Below are positions 47,019-55,905 of a stretch of DNA of 64,000 nucleotides, piece by piece. Both the position numbers and the translations under genes were made by a program. Under the pieces are notes generated by a model that was not told the DNA's origin, did no database searches, and saw nothing but the letters and a program-made list of their open reading frames with translations. The stretch's first letter is position 1. Each line of letters starts with the position of its first letter. This stretch comes from Phreatobacter sp. GTDB lineage: Bacteria; Pseudomonadota; Alphaproteobacteria; Rhizobiales; Phreatobacteraceae. The DNA lies in the NCBI RefSeq assembly GCF_027532945.1, contig NZ_JAPZTZ010000017.1, positions 124,001 to 188,000 on the forward strand, given 5' to 3'.

Positions 47019-47954
47019 GTGACCCTTCCGCCCGCCTTCCGCTCCTCCGGCGATCTCCTCGCCGACCGCCGCTACGACTACGCCATGGCCGCCAAGTCGG
47101 ACGGCGACCTCGTCGCCGCGGCGGACCTCTTTCAGCAGGCGCTGGAGATCGCGCCCCGCTGGGTCGCCGGCTGGTTCGCGCTGGGCGAGGTCGAGGCGGC
47201 GCGCGGCGAGACGGCGGCCGCGGAAGCGGCCCTCGGTGAGGCCCTGGCCCTCGACCCCGCCGATGCCCTTGGTGCCCGTCTCCTGCTCGCGCGGCTCGGC
47301 CGGGCCGATGCGCAGGAGGCCATGTCGGAGGCCTATATCCGCACGCTCTACGACGATTATGCGCCGCGCTTCGAGAAGGCGCTGCGCGAGGGCCTGTCCT
47401 ATCGCGCGCCGGAGATCCTGCGCGACGCCGTCCTTGCGGCCTGCGGGACGCTCGGGCGCGAGCCGACCTTTTCTCGCATGCTCGACCTTGGCTGCGGCAC
47501 GGGCCTGGCCGGACCCGTTTTCGCTCCGCTTACCGCGGCGATCGACGGCGTCGATCTCTCGCCCCGCATGGTCGATCTCGCGCGGCAGAAGGGCGTCTAT
47601 CGCTCGCTCGCCGTGGGTGACCTCATGGCTTTCCTTGCCGGCGAGCCGGAACGTAGCGCCGACCTCGTGCTGGCCGCCGACGTGCTGATCTATGTCGCCG
47701 ATCTTGGTCCCGTCTTCGCCGGCGCGGCGCGGGTTCTGCGGCCCGGCGGGCTGCTCGCCTTTACCGTCGAGGCTCATGACGGGGAGGGCCTGATGCTCCA
47801 TGCCTCGCTCCGATACGCCCATGGTCGCGACCTGATCGAGGCGGGTCTTGCCGCGGCGGGCCTTGCTCTCCTCGCGCTGGAAAGCGTCGTTTTGCGCACC
47901 GAGGCGGCTTCGCCCGTTGCCGGTTGGGCGGTCGTCGCGGCGAAGGACCGTTGA
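47019..47954 (+). CDS. TPR-containing SAM-dependent methyltransferase
   Basis: A 311-residue protein with an N-terminal TPR-like pair (AADLFQQALEIAPRWVAGWF and AAEAALGEALALDPADA, residues 32-88) and a class I methyltransferase domain. The SAM-binding loop is MLDLGCGTGLAGP (about residue 151), followed by IDGVDLSPRMVDLAR. The likely start is GTG at 47019 with no clear ribosome-binding site; the gene is 53 nt after ampG. The target of methylation is unknown. Confidence 0.85.
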   Translation: MTLPPAFRSSGDLLADRRYDYAMAAKSDGDLVAAADLFQQALEIAPRWVAGWFALGEVEAARGETAAAEAALGEALALDPADALGARLLLARLGRADAQEAMSEAYIRTLYDDYAPRFEKALREGLSYRAPEILRDAVLAACGTLGREPTFSRMLDLGCGTGLAGPVFAPLTAAIDGVDLSPRMVDLARQKGVYRSLAVGDLMAFLAGEPERSADLVLAADVLIYVADLGPVFAGAARVLRPGGLLAFTVEAHDGEGLMLHASLRYAHGRDLIEAGLAAAGLALLALESVVLRTEAASPVAGWAVVAAKDR

Positions 47955-47985
47955 CGCGCCCGCTCGGGGCGTCCACAGGCAGGCC

Positions 47986-48825
47986 ATGAACTACCGCCAC
48001 GCCTATCACGCGGGAAACCCGGCCGACGTCATCAAGCACGCGGTGCTCGCCTTCGTGCTCTCCCACATGGTGCAGAAGGACAAGCCGCTCAGGGTCATCG
48101 ACACCCATGCCGGGCTCGGTCGCTACGACCTGACGGCGGATGCCTCCGAGCGGACGGGCGAATGGGTGGAGGGGATCGGCCGGCTCTGGGCTAAGGACCT
48201 GCCCGAGCCGCTGGCGGCCCTGCTCGATCCCTATCTCGACGCCGTCGCCCTGCTGAACCCCGACGGGCGGCTGCGGTTCTATCCCGGCAGCCCCGACATC
48301 GCGCGGATGCTGACGCGGCCCGTCGATGGGCTCACCTTCTGCGAACTGCATCCGGAGGACAGCGCCGATCTCGGCCGCCTCTTCGCCAGGGAGGACCGCG
48401 CCAAGGTCATCGAGCTCGACGGCTGGCTGGCGCCGAAGGCCTTCCTGCCGCCGAAGGAGAAGCGCGGGCTGGTGCTGATCGATCCGCCCTTCGAGCAGCG
48501 CGGCGACTATGACCGGCTCGTGGAGGCGCTGGCGCAGGGCTACCGACGCTTTTCGACCGGCGTCTTCCTGCTCTGGTACCCGGTGAAGGACCCCGACGAG
48601 GTCAAGCGGTTCCATCGGCGGATCGCGGAGCTCGCAATCCCGAAATGCCTCACCATCGAGGCGACCTGGCGCGTCGTCGACGGGCGGCGGCTGTCAGGGG
48701 CGGGCCTGGTGACGGTCAATGCCCCCTACACGCTCGCGCCGCATCTGCGGGCGGCCGGTGAGTTGCTGTGGGACGCGCTCGGCGTCCCCGCGGGCCGGCT
48801 TCTCCTGTCCGGCGACGCGGCCTGA
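47986..48825 (+). CDS. rlmJ: 23S rRNA (adenine(2030)-N(6))-methyltransferase RlmJ
   Basis: Methylates A2030 of 23S rRNA. The 279-residue product begins MNYRHAYHAGNPADVIKH, diagnostic of RlmJ. It has the SAM region VIDTHAGLGRYDL and the catalytic LIDPPFEQRGDY of the (D/N)PPY/F class. The ATG at 47986 is 31 nt after the upstream methyltransferase gene. It is convergent with the 40-codon membrane-protein gene. Confidence 0.95.
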   Translation: MNYRHAYHAGNPADVIKHAVLAFVLSHMVQKDKPLRVIDTHAGLGRYDLTADASERTGEWVEGIGRLWAKDLPEPLAALLDPYLDAVALLNPDGRLRFYPGSPDIARMLTRPVDGLTFCELHPEDSADLGRLFAREDRAKVIELDGWLAPKAFLPPKEKRGLVLIDPPFEQRGDYDRLVEALAQGYRRFSTGVFLLWYPVKDPDEVKRFHRRIAELAIPKCLTIEATWRVVDGRRLSGAGLVTVNAPYTLAPHLRAAGELLWDALGVPAGRLLLSGDAA

Positions 48826-48830
48826 AGCCC

Positions 48831-48953
48831 TTACGGGTCGGTGCGCAGGTTCATCTGCTTGCCGGCATCGACGACGAAGAGCGCCAGCGCGCCTCCGACG
48901 GCGAGACCGATGAGAACGATGGCCAGGTCTGCAATGCTGATGTCGATCATCAT
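48831..48953 (-). CDS. Small single-span membrane protein (40 aa)
   Basis: A short gene with strong support from its ribosome-binding site: GAGGGG lies 6 nt before the ATG. The product has an acidic N-terminus (MMIDISIADLAIV), one hydrophobic span (LIGLAVGGALALFVV) and a short polar tail ending LRTDP. I recognise no family. It is convergent with rlmJ (5-nt gap). A 9-bp inverted repeat lies about 100 nt upstream and may contain its control region. Confidence 0.55.
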   Translation of the reverse strand: MMIDISIADLAIVLIGLAVGGALALFVVDAGKQMNLRTDP

Positions 48954-49055
48954 GACATGCCCCTCAAGGCTCGGGTGACGGCCGTCATCCGCTGCACCGG
49001 CCCAAGGGAGGCGGGCGGCTGACGATCGAGGGGCATGGTTCCGTGATTTGTGCGT

Positions 49056-49086
49056 CGCAGCAATGCTATCCCGGCTTTGCTGCGAT
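49056..49086. repeat. Inverted repeat, 9-bp arms, 13-nt spacer
   Basis: TCGCAGCAA and TTGCTGCGA are perfect complements separated by 13 nt. The pair lies in the 162-bp gap between the SDR gene and the small membrane-protein gene, both on the minus strand. There is no T-run, so it may be an operator or an mRNA hairpin and not a simple terminator. Confidence 0.6.
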
Positions 49087-49115
49087 GCAATAACAAGATG
49101 ACTCTGCGGAACTCC

Positions 49116-50003
49116 CTATCGCCTGCCGTCGCCCCCGGCGGCCAATGCCCGGAGCGCCACCCTGTAGTTTGGGTACAAGAGCTTAACGGACAGTTCACCC
49201 TTCAGGCGGTCGTTCCGGACCCGCTTGCACTCGTCGTAGAAGCTGCGGCCCATCTCCGAGAGGCCGCTTTGCTCGAAGGGAATGTCGGGCGGGACCGGCA
49301 GCCCGAGGATCTCGGCGGCATGGGCGACCACGTCCTGGGCGGGCGAGGGTTCGTCGTCGGTGACGTTGACGATGCCGTCATAGCGCCTGTCGAAGCTCGC
49401 CAGCACGGCCTGGGCTATGTCGTCGACATGGATGCGGTTGAAGACCTGGCCCGGCCTGATGATTCGCCGCGCCGTGCCACGCGCGAGGTTCACCAGCGCG
49501 TTCTGGCCCGGACCATAGATCCCCGAGAGGCGCAGCACCGCGACGGGCACCCCGTGGGCCCGGCCGAAGGCCTGCCAGACGGCCTCCGCCTCGACGCGCT
49601 CGCGGCTGCGGATGCTGGAGGGCATTGCCGGGGTCTCTTCGTCCACCCAGCCGCCGTCATGGTCGCCATAGACGCCGACGGTGGACAGATAGGCCACGCC
49701 GCGCGGGGGGTGGGCGGCGAGCAGGGCGCCACAGGCAGCCAGCACCGGGTCGCCCGCCGGACCGGGCGGCGCGGAGATGAGGATGTCGTCAGCCGAGGCG
49801 ATGGCCGCGGCCAGAGCCTCCGGCACGTCCGAGCCGTCAAAGGGCAGAACGGTGACGCTCTGGCCCTCGACGGGCGCCCCGGACAGGGCCTGCGCGCGGT
49901 CGGCCGACCTGACGGTGGCGGTGATGCGGTCGTAGCGCGTGCCGGCAGCGCGGATCGTGGCGCGCGAGGAATAGCCGAGGCCGAAGACAAGGAGATGGGG
50001 CAT
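49116..50003 (-). CDS. SDR family NAD(P)-binding protein (extended, epimerase-like)
   Basis: A 295-residue Rossmann-fold protein. The nucleotide loop is degenerate: FGLGYSSRATIRA replaces the usual GxxGxxG. Segments YLSTVGVYGDHDGGWVDEETP and VLRLSGIYGPGQNAL, and HVDDIAQAV near the C-terminal half, match the extended SDR family (YeeZ-like group). The YxxxK active site is not obvious, so it may be non-catalytic or act differently. The substrate is unknown. Confidence 0.85.
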   Translation of the reverse strand: MPHLLVFGLGYSSRATIRAAGTRYDRITATVRSADRAQALSGAPVEGQSVTVLPFDGSDVPEALAAAIASADDILISAPPGPAGDPVLAACGALLAAHPPRGVAYLSTVGVYGDHDGGWVDEETPAMPSSIRSRERVEAEAVWQAFGRAHGVPVAVLRLSGIYGPGQNALVNLARGTARRIIRPGQVFNRIHVDDIAQAVLASFDRRYDGIVNVTDDEPSPAQDVVAHAAEILGLPVPPDIPFEQSGLSEMGRSFYDECKRVRNDRLKGELSVKLLYPNYRVALRALAAGGDGRR

Positions 50004-50077
50004 GGGGCACCGCGGAATGACCGGGACGAGGCACCTTCCTTAGCCGGTCCCGGCGGCGCGGTGGAGGGGGCCGCCGA

Positions 50078-51205
50078 TCAGCGCGTCATCATCGCGCCGG
50101 CCGCCGCCCATTCGGCGAGAACCTCGGGATCGGCCTCGGTGGCCGGCGGACCGTCCGCCAGCCGCTGCGGCGCGAGCTCGGACAGCGCCCAGATGGCGGC
50201 GCCGCGCACCAGCGGCGCGGCATCGGCGAGGAGATCGGCGGCAACCTCCGCCAGGGAATCATCACCGCTGTTGCCGATGGCGACGAGCACGTTGCGGAGA
50301 AACCGGTCGCGGCCGATGCGCTTGACCGGACTGCGGGTGAAGAGGGCGCGGAAGGCCGCATCGTCCAGCCGCGCGAGATCGGCGAGGGCCGGGCGCTTCA
50401 GGTGATCGCGCGCCGCGAGCTTCAGGTTGCGGCCCTCCTGCGCGAACTTGTTCCAGGGGCAGGCGGCGAGGCAGTCGTCGCAGCCATAGATGCGGTTGCC
50501 CATGGCCTTGCGGAACTCGCGGGGGATCGGCCCCTTGTTCTCGATGGTGAGGTAGCTGAGGCAGCGCCGCGCATCGAGCGCATAGGGGCGCGGGAAGGCG
50601 GCGGTCGGGCAGATGGTGAGGCAGGCGCTGCAGGAGCCGCAATGGTCGCGCTCGGGCGCGTCCGACGGCAGGTCCAGCGTCGTCATGATGGCGCCGAGGA
50701 AGAGCCAGGAGCCGAAGCCGCGCGCGACGAGGTTGGTGTGCTTGCCCTGCCAGCCGAGGCCGGCGGCCGCGGCAAGCGGCTTCTCCATCAGCGGGGCGGT
50801 GTCGACGAAGACCTTGAGCTCGCAGCCCGTCTCCTCGGCGAGCCATCGGCCGACGGCCTTGAGCCGCGCCTTGATGACCTCGTGATAGTCGTCGCCGCGC
50901 GCATAGACCGAAAGGAGACCCGCGCCGCGGTCTTCGAGGCCGTCAAGCGGGTTCTCGTTCGGCCCGTAATTGACGCCGAGCATGATGACCGAGCGGGCCT
51001 CGGGCCAGAGCACGCGTGGATCGCCGCGGCGCTCGGCGGTCTCCTCCATCCAGGCCATGGAGCCGTGGTGGCCGGCGGCTATGGCCTCGGTGAGGCGGGC
51101 GGCAGCCTCCGGCACGGCATCGGGGGTGGTGAAGCCGATCGTGTCGAAGCCTTCGGCGCGGGCGCGGTCGGCGATCGCCTGCCGCAGCGCGGCCGGATCG
51201 CTCAG
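50078..51205 (-). CDS. queG: Epoxyqueuosine reductase QueG
   Basis: Reduces epoxyqueuosine in tRNA to queuosine using cobalamin and two [4Fe-4S] clusters, 375 residues. Cluster ligands are in CGSCSACLTICPTAAF and CDDCLAACPWNKF; the conserved VFVDTAPLMEK carries the catalytic Asp; C-terminal HEAT-like repeats follow. Upstream of the first conserved residues there is no ATG, GTG or TTG for over 40 codons. A CTG at 51203-51205 overlaps the gst stop as CTGA, where ATGA would be usual, and gives a family-standard length. A GTG about 30 codons later is the conventional alternative but would remove conserved sequence. Confidence 0.9.
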   Translation of the reverse strand: MSDPAALRQAIADRARAEGFDTIGFTTPDAVPEAAARLTEAIAAGHHGSMAWMEETAERRGDPRVLWPEARSVIMLGVNYGPNENPLDGLEDRGAGLLSVYARGDDYHEVIKARLKAVGRWLAEETGCELKVFVDTAPLMEKPLAAAAGLGWQGKHTNLVARGFGSWLFLGAIMTTLDLPSDAPERDHCGSCSACLTICPTAAFPRPYALDARRCLSYLTIENKGPIPREFRKAMGNRIYGCDDCLAACPWNKFAQEGRNLKLAARDHLKRPALADLARLDDAAFRALFTRSPVKRIGRDRFLRNVLVAIGNSGDDSLAEVAADLLADAAPLVRGAAIWALSELAPQRLADGPPATEADPEVLAEWAAAGAMMTR

Positions 51206-51894
51206 AAGTCGAGATCGGCGTAGGTCGCGCTCGGCTGCATGCCGACCACGCGGTCGTTCAGCAGCGCCCGGAAGCAGGGGCGCGACTTCACCCGCGCGTA
51301 CCAGTCCCTCGCCGCCGGTTCTTCGTTCCACGATACCTCGCCCAGATAGTCCACGACCGACAGATGCGCCGCTGCCGCCAGGTCGGCATAGCTCAGGGCC
51401 GAGCCGGCGAGCCAGTCGTTGCGGGCCGCCAGCCAGCCGATATAGGCGAGATGATAGCGGATATTGGTGCGGGCCGCGCGCAGCGCTGCGGTGTTCGGCG
51501 CGCCACCGCCGAGCTCGGCCGGGATGAAGCGCTTGTCGATCTTCTCCTCGACGAGCAGGCCCGAGACCTCCTCGAAGAACTTGCCATGGAACCAGCGGGT
51601 GAGGCGGCGCACCTCGATCCGCGCCACCAGCGCCTCCGGCATGAGGCGGCGGTCGGCCGCGCCATGATCGGTGTCGTCCAGCCAGGCGGCGATGCCGTCG
51701 GCGCCCACCACCGCGACGCCCTCGCCGATCTCGAGCACGGGCGTGCTGCCCTCGGGGTTCATGCGCAGGAAGTCCTCCTGCCGCTCCCAAGGCCGGGCCT
51801 CGACGAGGTCCGTCTCGACGCCGCGTTCCGCCAGGATCAGCCGGGCGAAGCGGGAATGCGGGCAGAAAGGTCGGTGATGGAGGATCGGGTTCAT
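51202..51894 (-). CDS. Glutathione S-transferase family protein
   Basis: A 230-residue GST-like protein. The thioredoxin-fold half starts ILHHRPFCPHSRFARLIL with a CPHS site that could bind glutathione through Cys or Ser; GSTPVLEIGEGVAVVGADGIAAWL is the usual cis-Pro and glutathione-contact region. The C-terminal helical domain is present (LSYADLAAAAHLSVVDYL). Upstream of queG with overlapping stop/start, so co-translated. The substrate is unknown. Confidence 0.9.
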   Translation of the reverse strand: MNPILHHRPFCPHSRFARLILAERGVETDLVEARPWERQEDFLRMNPEGSTPVLEIGEGVAVVGADGIAAWLDDTDHGAADRRLMPEALVARIEVRRLTRWFHGKFFEEVSGLLVEEKIDKRFIPAELGGGAPNTAALRAARTNIRYHLAYIGWLAARNDWLAGSALSYADLAAAAHLSVVDYLGEVSWNEEPAARDWYARVKSRPCFRALLNDRVVGMQPSATYADLDF

Positions 51895-52169
51895 GCGCTC
51901 CAGGCCGGGTGGACCTGCCTTGGACAGGTCCGGAATGGTTTTTCCATGACGGGAGTGGAGGCGGGTGAATAGCCGCGCAGGCGCGCCCCGACAACCGTGC
52001 TGTTCGCGTGTCGGCGTTCACGATCCGTCATGGTTGACCAATGGTGAAAGGCGCACCGGGGCGCCGACCGCCTCCGCAGTTTCCCTGATGAACATGCTTA
52101 ACCGAACGTGAAGGGAGCCGCGCTTATCTGGCGGAACGGCCGGCTCCTGTGCCCGCCGCGGAGGAGCCG

Positions 52170-52973
52170 ATGGACATCGTCAATCTCGCCAAGGCGCTGG
52201 TCCTCGGTGTGGTCGAGGGCGCGACCGAGTTCATCCCGGTCTCCTCCACCGGCCATCTCATCCTGATCGGCCATTTCCTCGGCTTCCAGTCGACGGGCAA
52301 GACCTTCGAGGTGCTGATCCAGCTCGGCGCCATCCTTGCCATCCTGCTGGTCTATTTCACCCGCCTGCTCGGCGTGGTGCTGTGCCTGCCCACCGATGCC
52401 TGGGCGAGGCGCTTCGTCGCCTCGGTGCTCATCGCCTTCCTGCCGGCGGCGATCCTCGGCGCGGTCCTGCACAGCCGCATCAAGGCGGTGTTCGAGCGGC
52501 CGGACCTCGTCTGCGTGGCGCTCATCCTAGGCGGCATCGTGCTGCTCGTCGTCGACCGGCTGAAGCTCGAGGCGCGCGAAGATAATGCCTTCCGCTTCTC
52601 ACCTATGCTGGCGCTGAAGATCGGCCTCTGCCAGTGCGCGGCGCTGTTCCCCGGCGTGTCGCGCTCGGGCGCCACCATCGTCGGTGCGTTGCTGATGGGG
52701 ACGACGAAGCGGGCCGCGGCGGAGTTCTCGTTCTTCCTCGCCATGCCGACCATGGCAGGGGCCTTCGCCTACGACCTCTACAAGAACTACAAGATCCTCG
52801 ACTTCTCGGACGTGACGACGATCGGCGTCGGCTTCGTCGCCGCCTTCATTTCCGGCCTCTTTGTCGTGCGCTTCCTGCTCGACTATGTGAGCCGCCACGG
52901 CTTCGGGCTCTTCGCCGTCTGGCGGATCGTCGTCGGCGCGGCCGGGCTTGCCGGCCTCTATTTCATCGGCTGA
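52170..52973 (+). CDS. uppP: Undecaprenyl-diphosphatase (UppP/BacA)
   Basis: Dephosphorylates undecaprenyl pyrophosphate to recycle the lipid carrier of cell-wall synthesis; overproduction gives bacitracin resistance. It is an integral membrane protein of 267 residues. Both catalytic regions are present: [20 protein letters not shown] near the start and [17 protein letters not shown] in the second half. The ATG at 52170 follows GGAGGAG closely. The 275-bp divergent gap to gst has no feature I can assign beyond the expected promoters. Confidence 0.96.
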   Translation: MDIVNLAKALVLGVVEGATEFIPVSSTGHLILIGHFLGFQSTGKTFEVLIQLGAILAILLVYFTRLLGVVLCLPTDAWARRFVASVLIAFLPAAILGAVLHSRIKAVFERPDLVCVALILGGIVLLVVDRLKLEAREDNAFRFSPMLALKIGLCQCAALFPGVSRSGATIVGALLMGTTKRAAAEFSFFLAMPTMAGAFAYDLYKNYKILDFSDVTTIGVGFVAAFISGLFVVRFLLDYVSRHGFGLFAVWRIVVGAAGLAGLYFIG

Positions 52974-52977
52974 GGGA

Positions 52978-53940
52978 TCAGCGCGCCGGCTCGGCGAACT
53001 GGCCGTGCTTGCGGAATCGCCACAGATAGCTTGGCACGATGGCCTCCACCGATTGCGGGTGGATGCCGAGCCCCTCGAGGGTGCGGCCCTCGGCCTTGGC
53101 GGCCTCGCTGACCACGTTGTCGGACTTCAGCAGCTCGACCTGGTCCTCGGTCAGCATGGGCTTGGGCAGCAGCTGCAGTACCTTGGCCTGCAGGCGGGCG
53201 AGGCCGAAGGGCAGCGGCACCAGCAGGCGGTTGCGCTGGGTGGTCTTCAGCACCAGCTCGAGCAGCTCGCGGAAGCTCTTCACCGCCGGCCCGCCGAGCT
53301 CGTAGGTCGCGCCCGCATTGGCGCGGCCGTCAACGGCGGCCATGACGGCCTCGGCGAGGTCGCCGACGAAGACAGGCTGGAACCTGGTCTCGCCGCCGCC
53401 GACCAGCGGCAGGACAGGCGACATCTGCGCCATGGCGGCGAAGCGGTTGAAGAAGTCGTCCTCGGGACCGAAGACGATTGAGGGGCGCAGGATCACCGCA
53501 TCGGCAGCTGCCTCGCGTACCGCAGCCTCGCCGGCCGCCTTGGTGCGGGCATAGAGCGCGGCGCTCTCGGCATCGGCGCCGATGGCCGAGATGTGGATGA
53601 GGCGGGCGCCGGCCTCGCTCGCGGCGCGGGCGACAGCGGCGGCGCCGCGGGCCTGGACCGAATCGAACTTCTGCCGGCCGGTCTCATAGAGGATGCCGAC
53701 GCAGTTGATGACGATCTCGGCGCCGGCGACGGCCTGGCGGACGGAATCGGGATAGCGCAGGTTGGCCTGGACGGCATGGATCTGGCCGACCGCGCCAAGC
53801 GGCTGCAGATGACCGGCGAGATCCGGCCGGCGGACCGCGACGCGGATGCGGAAGCCGCGCTTGGCCAGTGCGCGCACGACGTGCCGCCCGACGAATCCCG
53901 AACCGCCGAAGACGGTGACGAGCCGATCGAAGGTCTGCAT
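52978..53940 (-). CDS. NDUFA9-like NAD(P)-binding protein (complex I 39-kDa subunit family)
   Basis: A 320-residue atypical SDR. The nucleotide loop VFGGSGFVGRHVVRAL (about residue 8) is intact, and the sequence then follows the mitochondrial complex I accessory-subunit pattern: VINCVGILYETGRQKFD, LIHISAIGAD and ILRPSIVFGPEDDFFNRFA. Homologues are common in alphaproteobacteria, where a role in complex I assembly or quinone metabolism is suggested but not settled. The ATG at 53940 gives MQTFDRLVTV. It converges on uppP with a 4-nt gap. Confidence 0.9.
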   Translation of the reverse strand: MQTFDRLVTVFGGSGFVGRHVVRALAKRGFRIRVAVRRPDLAGHLQPLGAVGQIHAVQANLRYPDSVRQAVAGAEIVINCVGILYETGRQKFDSVQARGAAAVARAASEAGARLIHISAIGADAESAALYARTKAAGEAAVREAAADAVILRPSIVFGPEDDFFNRFAAMAQMSPVLPLVGGGETRFQPVFVGDLAEAVMAAVDGRANAGATYELGGPAVKSFRELLELVLKTTQRNRLLVPLPFGLARLQAKVLQLLPKPMLTEDQVELLKSDNVVSEAAKAEGRTLEGLGIHPQSVEAIVPSYLWRFRKHGQFAEPAR

Positions 53941-54041
53941 CGCAATGCCTCTTGCAGTCACGGGGAACGGGGCCGTGATTAGTCGATTTCAGGGGTCAGG
54001 TACAGGGGCGTGGCGGCAGGGCCAGCCCCGCCGCGGGGAGT

Positions 54042-54515
54042 TCAGCTCCACCACGCGATAAGGCCGGCTCCCGCGCCCCAGATGGCGGCATAGCGCAGGG
54101 TGCGGGCGAGGCCGGTGATCAGCGCTGTCGTTAGGGCGGGGTATCGCGCCATGCCGGCGACCAGCGTGATCGGATCGCCGATCACCGGCATCCAGCAGAG
54201 AAGCAGTGTTGCCCAGCCCCAGCGCTGGAACAGGCCGGAGGCGCGGGCGAAGCTTTCAGGAGGCAGACGAAAGCGGCGCATCCAGGCATGGCCCGCCTCG
54301 CTGTCGGCGCCGCGGGCGATCTGCGTGCCGATCCACCAGCTGGTCATGCCGCCGGCGGTATTGGCGATGGCGGCCACGGCAAACAGCGCCCAGGGGTTCG
54401 CCGTCCCCGCCGCCAGCAGCGCGATGAAGACCGCCTCCGACCCGCCGGGCAGGAGGGTTGCGGCGGTGAAGGCGGCGAGGGCCATGGTGGCGAGGCTGGC
54501 GAGGTCTGCGACCAA
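54042..54515 (-). CDS. YqaA-family membrane protein (SNARE-associated/DedA-like)
   Basis: A 157-residue inner-membrane protein with four hydrophobic segments. The DedA-like core is FTAATLLPGGSEAVFIALLAAG and a second half FQRWGWATLLLCWMPVIGDPITLVAGMAR, where the Gly-Asp-Pro loop is characteristic. Members are thought to flip or transport lipids or ions; YqaA itself is unassigned. The start is TTG at 54515 with CCGGAG 6 nt upstream; the ATG at 54485 would cut into the first helix. Confidence 0.82.
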   Translation of the reverse strand: MVADLASLATMALAAFTAATLLPGGSEAVFIALLAAGTANPWALFAVAAIANTAGGMTSWWIGTQIARGADSEAGHAWMRRFRLPPESFARASGLFQRWGWATLLLCWMPVIGDPITLVAGMARYPALTTALITGLARTLRYAAIWGAGAGLIAWWS

Positions 54516-54637
54516 GGCGGGCTCCGGATTAACCCTCGCCTCATGCCACGCCGCCGCGCGCTTGCACAGGCGTCGCGCTGGCCGTTTAATACGGGTCCGT
54601 AACGAGTTCCCCCAGCGTTCGAGCGGTTCGCGTCTCC

Positions 54638-54988
54638 ATGGCCGTCGTGTTGCGCCCGTCCCTGGCGATGAAGCTAATGCACGAGGTCTCGCTGGCCCTG
54701 GTGCAGGACGGCGAGGCCGACCTGTCGTCGCGCCAGCTCGCCATCCTGCTGACCATCTATCTCGAGCCGCCGCCGCATCACGTGCGCGACCTTGCCCGCA
54801 AGCTCGGCGTGACCAAGCCGGTCATCACCCGGGCGCTCGACAGCATGGGCAAGCTCGACCTCGTCTCCCGCCGCCGCGACGAGAACGACCGCCGCGACGT
54901 CGTCATCCAGCGCACCGTGGCCGGCGCACTGGCCGTCGAGCGGCTCGGCGACCTCGTCACTGCCAAGGCCGCGGCCCTGCCGCCATGA
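54638..54988 (+). CDS. Small MarR-type winged-helix protein
   Basis: A 116-residue protein, shorter than the 140-160 usual for MarR. The helix-turn-helix is present (LSSRQLAILLTIYLEPPPHH, then DLARKLGVTKPVITRALDSM) with a wing (VSRRRDENDRRDVVIQRT). The C-terminal dimerisation helices seem shortened. It is 47 nt upstream of the NlpC/P60 gene on the same strand and could be co-transcribed with it. Targets are unknown. Confidence 0.78.
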   Translation: MAVVLRPSLAMKLMHEVSLALVQDGEADLSSRQLAILLTIYLEPPPHHVRDLARKLGVTKPVITRALDSMGKLDLVSRRRDENDRRDVVIQRTVAGALAVERLGDLVTAKAAALPP

Positions 54989-55035
54989 GCCGTTAACGGC
55001 TTCTTGCCGGGGGCGGGCTTGTGATAGGAGGCGCC

Positions 55036-55902
55036 ATGACCTTCACGCTACCGCCCGGCCTCGACCGCCGCCTCACGCCCGCCCGCGCCGATCTCGCCGC
55101 CGCCCATCTGCGCGGCCAGGTGGACAGTGCCCGCTTCGTCGAGGGACGGCCGATGCGCACCAGCTTCCCCGTGGTGCCGCTCGCCCCCTCGCGGCTGATG
55201 AATGCCGCCCGCGACACCGAATACCTGCTCGGCGAGGAGGTCACCGTCTTCGACGAGGATGGCGGCTTCGTTTACGTCCAGTCCGACCGCGACCTCTATG
55301 TCGGCTATGCCATTGCGGGCGCGTTCCGGCCGCGTGGCAAGCCGACGACGCACCGGGTGGTGGCGATGCGGACGCATCTCTATCCCGGGCCGAGCATCAA
55401 GCTGCCGCCGACCTTCATCCTCCACCGCAACAGCCTGCTCACCATCGAGCGCTTCACCGAGGCCTTTGCCGTGACCGATACGGGCGCCCACGTCATCGCC
55501 TCGCACCTGAAGCCCGTCGCCGAGGTGGAACCGGATTTTGTCACCGTCGCCGAGGACTATCTCGGCTCGCCCTATCTATGGGCCGGACGCACCAGTTTCG
55601 GGCTGGACTGTTCTGGTCTCGTCCAGACCGCATTCGAGGCCAGCGGCATCGCCGTGCCGCGCGACACCGACATGCAGGAGAAGGCGATCGGGACGCAGGT
55701 TCCCTTCGATGGGGACGTGATGGCGCTCCAGCGCGGCGACCTCGTCTTCTGGAAGGGCCATGTCGGCATCGTCTCGGGGCCGGACGAACTCCTCCACGCC
55801 AATGGCCATCACATGATGGTGGTGAAGGAGCCGCTCTCCGGCGCCATCGCCCGGATCCGCGAGAAGTCCTACGGCGCGGTCACCAGCGTCCGGCGGCCCT
55901 GA
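55036..55902 (+). CDS. NlpC/P60 family cysteine peptidase
   Basis: A 288-residue peptidoglycan endopeptidase-like protein. Two SH3-like domains occupy about residues 50-150. The C-terminal papain-like domain has the catalytic Cys in FGLDCSGLVQTAFEASG and the His in FWKGHVGIVSGPDE, with HANGHHMM supplying the third polar residue. There is no signal peptide, as in related alphaproteobacterial proteins, so export or a cytoplasmic role is unresolved. The ATG at 55036 has AGGAGG 4 nt upstream, so I do not extend it to the GTG at 55021. Confidence 0.9.
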   Translation: MTFTLPPGLDRRLTPARADLAAAHLRGQVDSARFVEGRPMRTSFPVVPLAPSRLMNAARDTEYLLGEEVTVFDEDGGFVYVQSDRDLYVGYAIAGAFRPRGKPTTHRVVAMRTHLYPGPSIKLPPTFILHRNSLLTIERFTEAFAVTDTGAHVIASHLKPVAEVEPDFVTVAEDYLGSPYLWAGRTSFGLDCSGLVQTAFEASGIAVPRDTDMQEKAIGTQVPFDGDVMALQRGDLVFWKGHVGIVSGPDELLHANGHHMMVVKEPLSGAIARIREKSYGAVTSVRRP

Positions 55903-55905
55903 CCC

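Noticed and set aside
51206-52021. N-terminal extension of the queG frame through gst
   Set aside because: The extended sequence is Arg/Gly/Pro-rich and unlike any QueG; conserved homology begins only after the gst stop.
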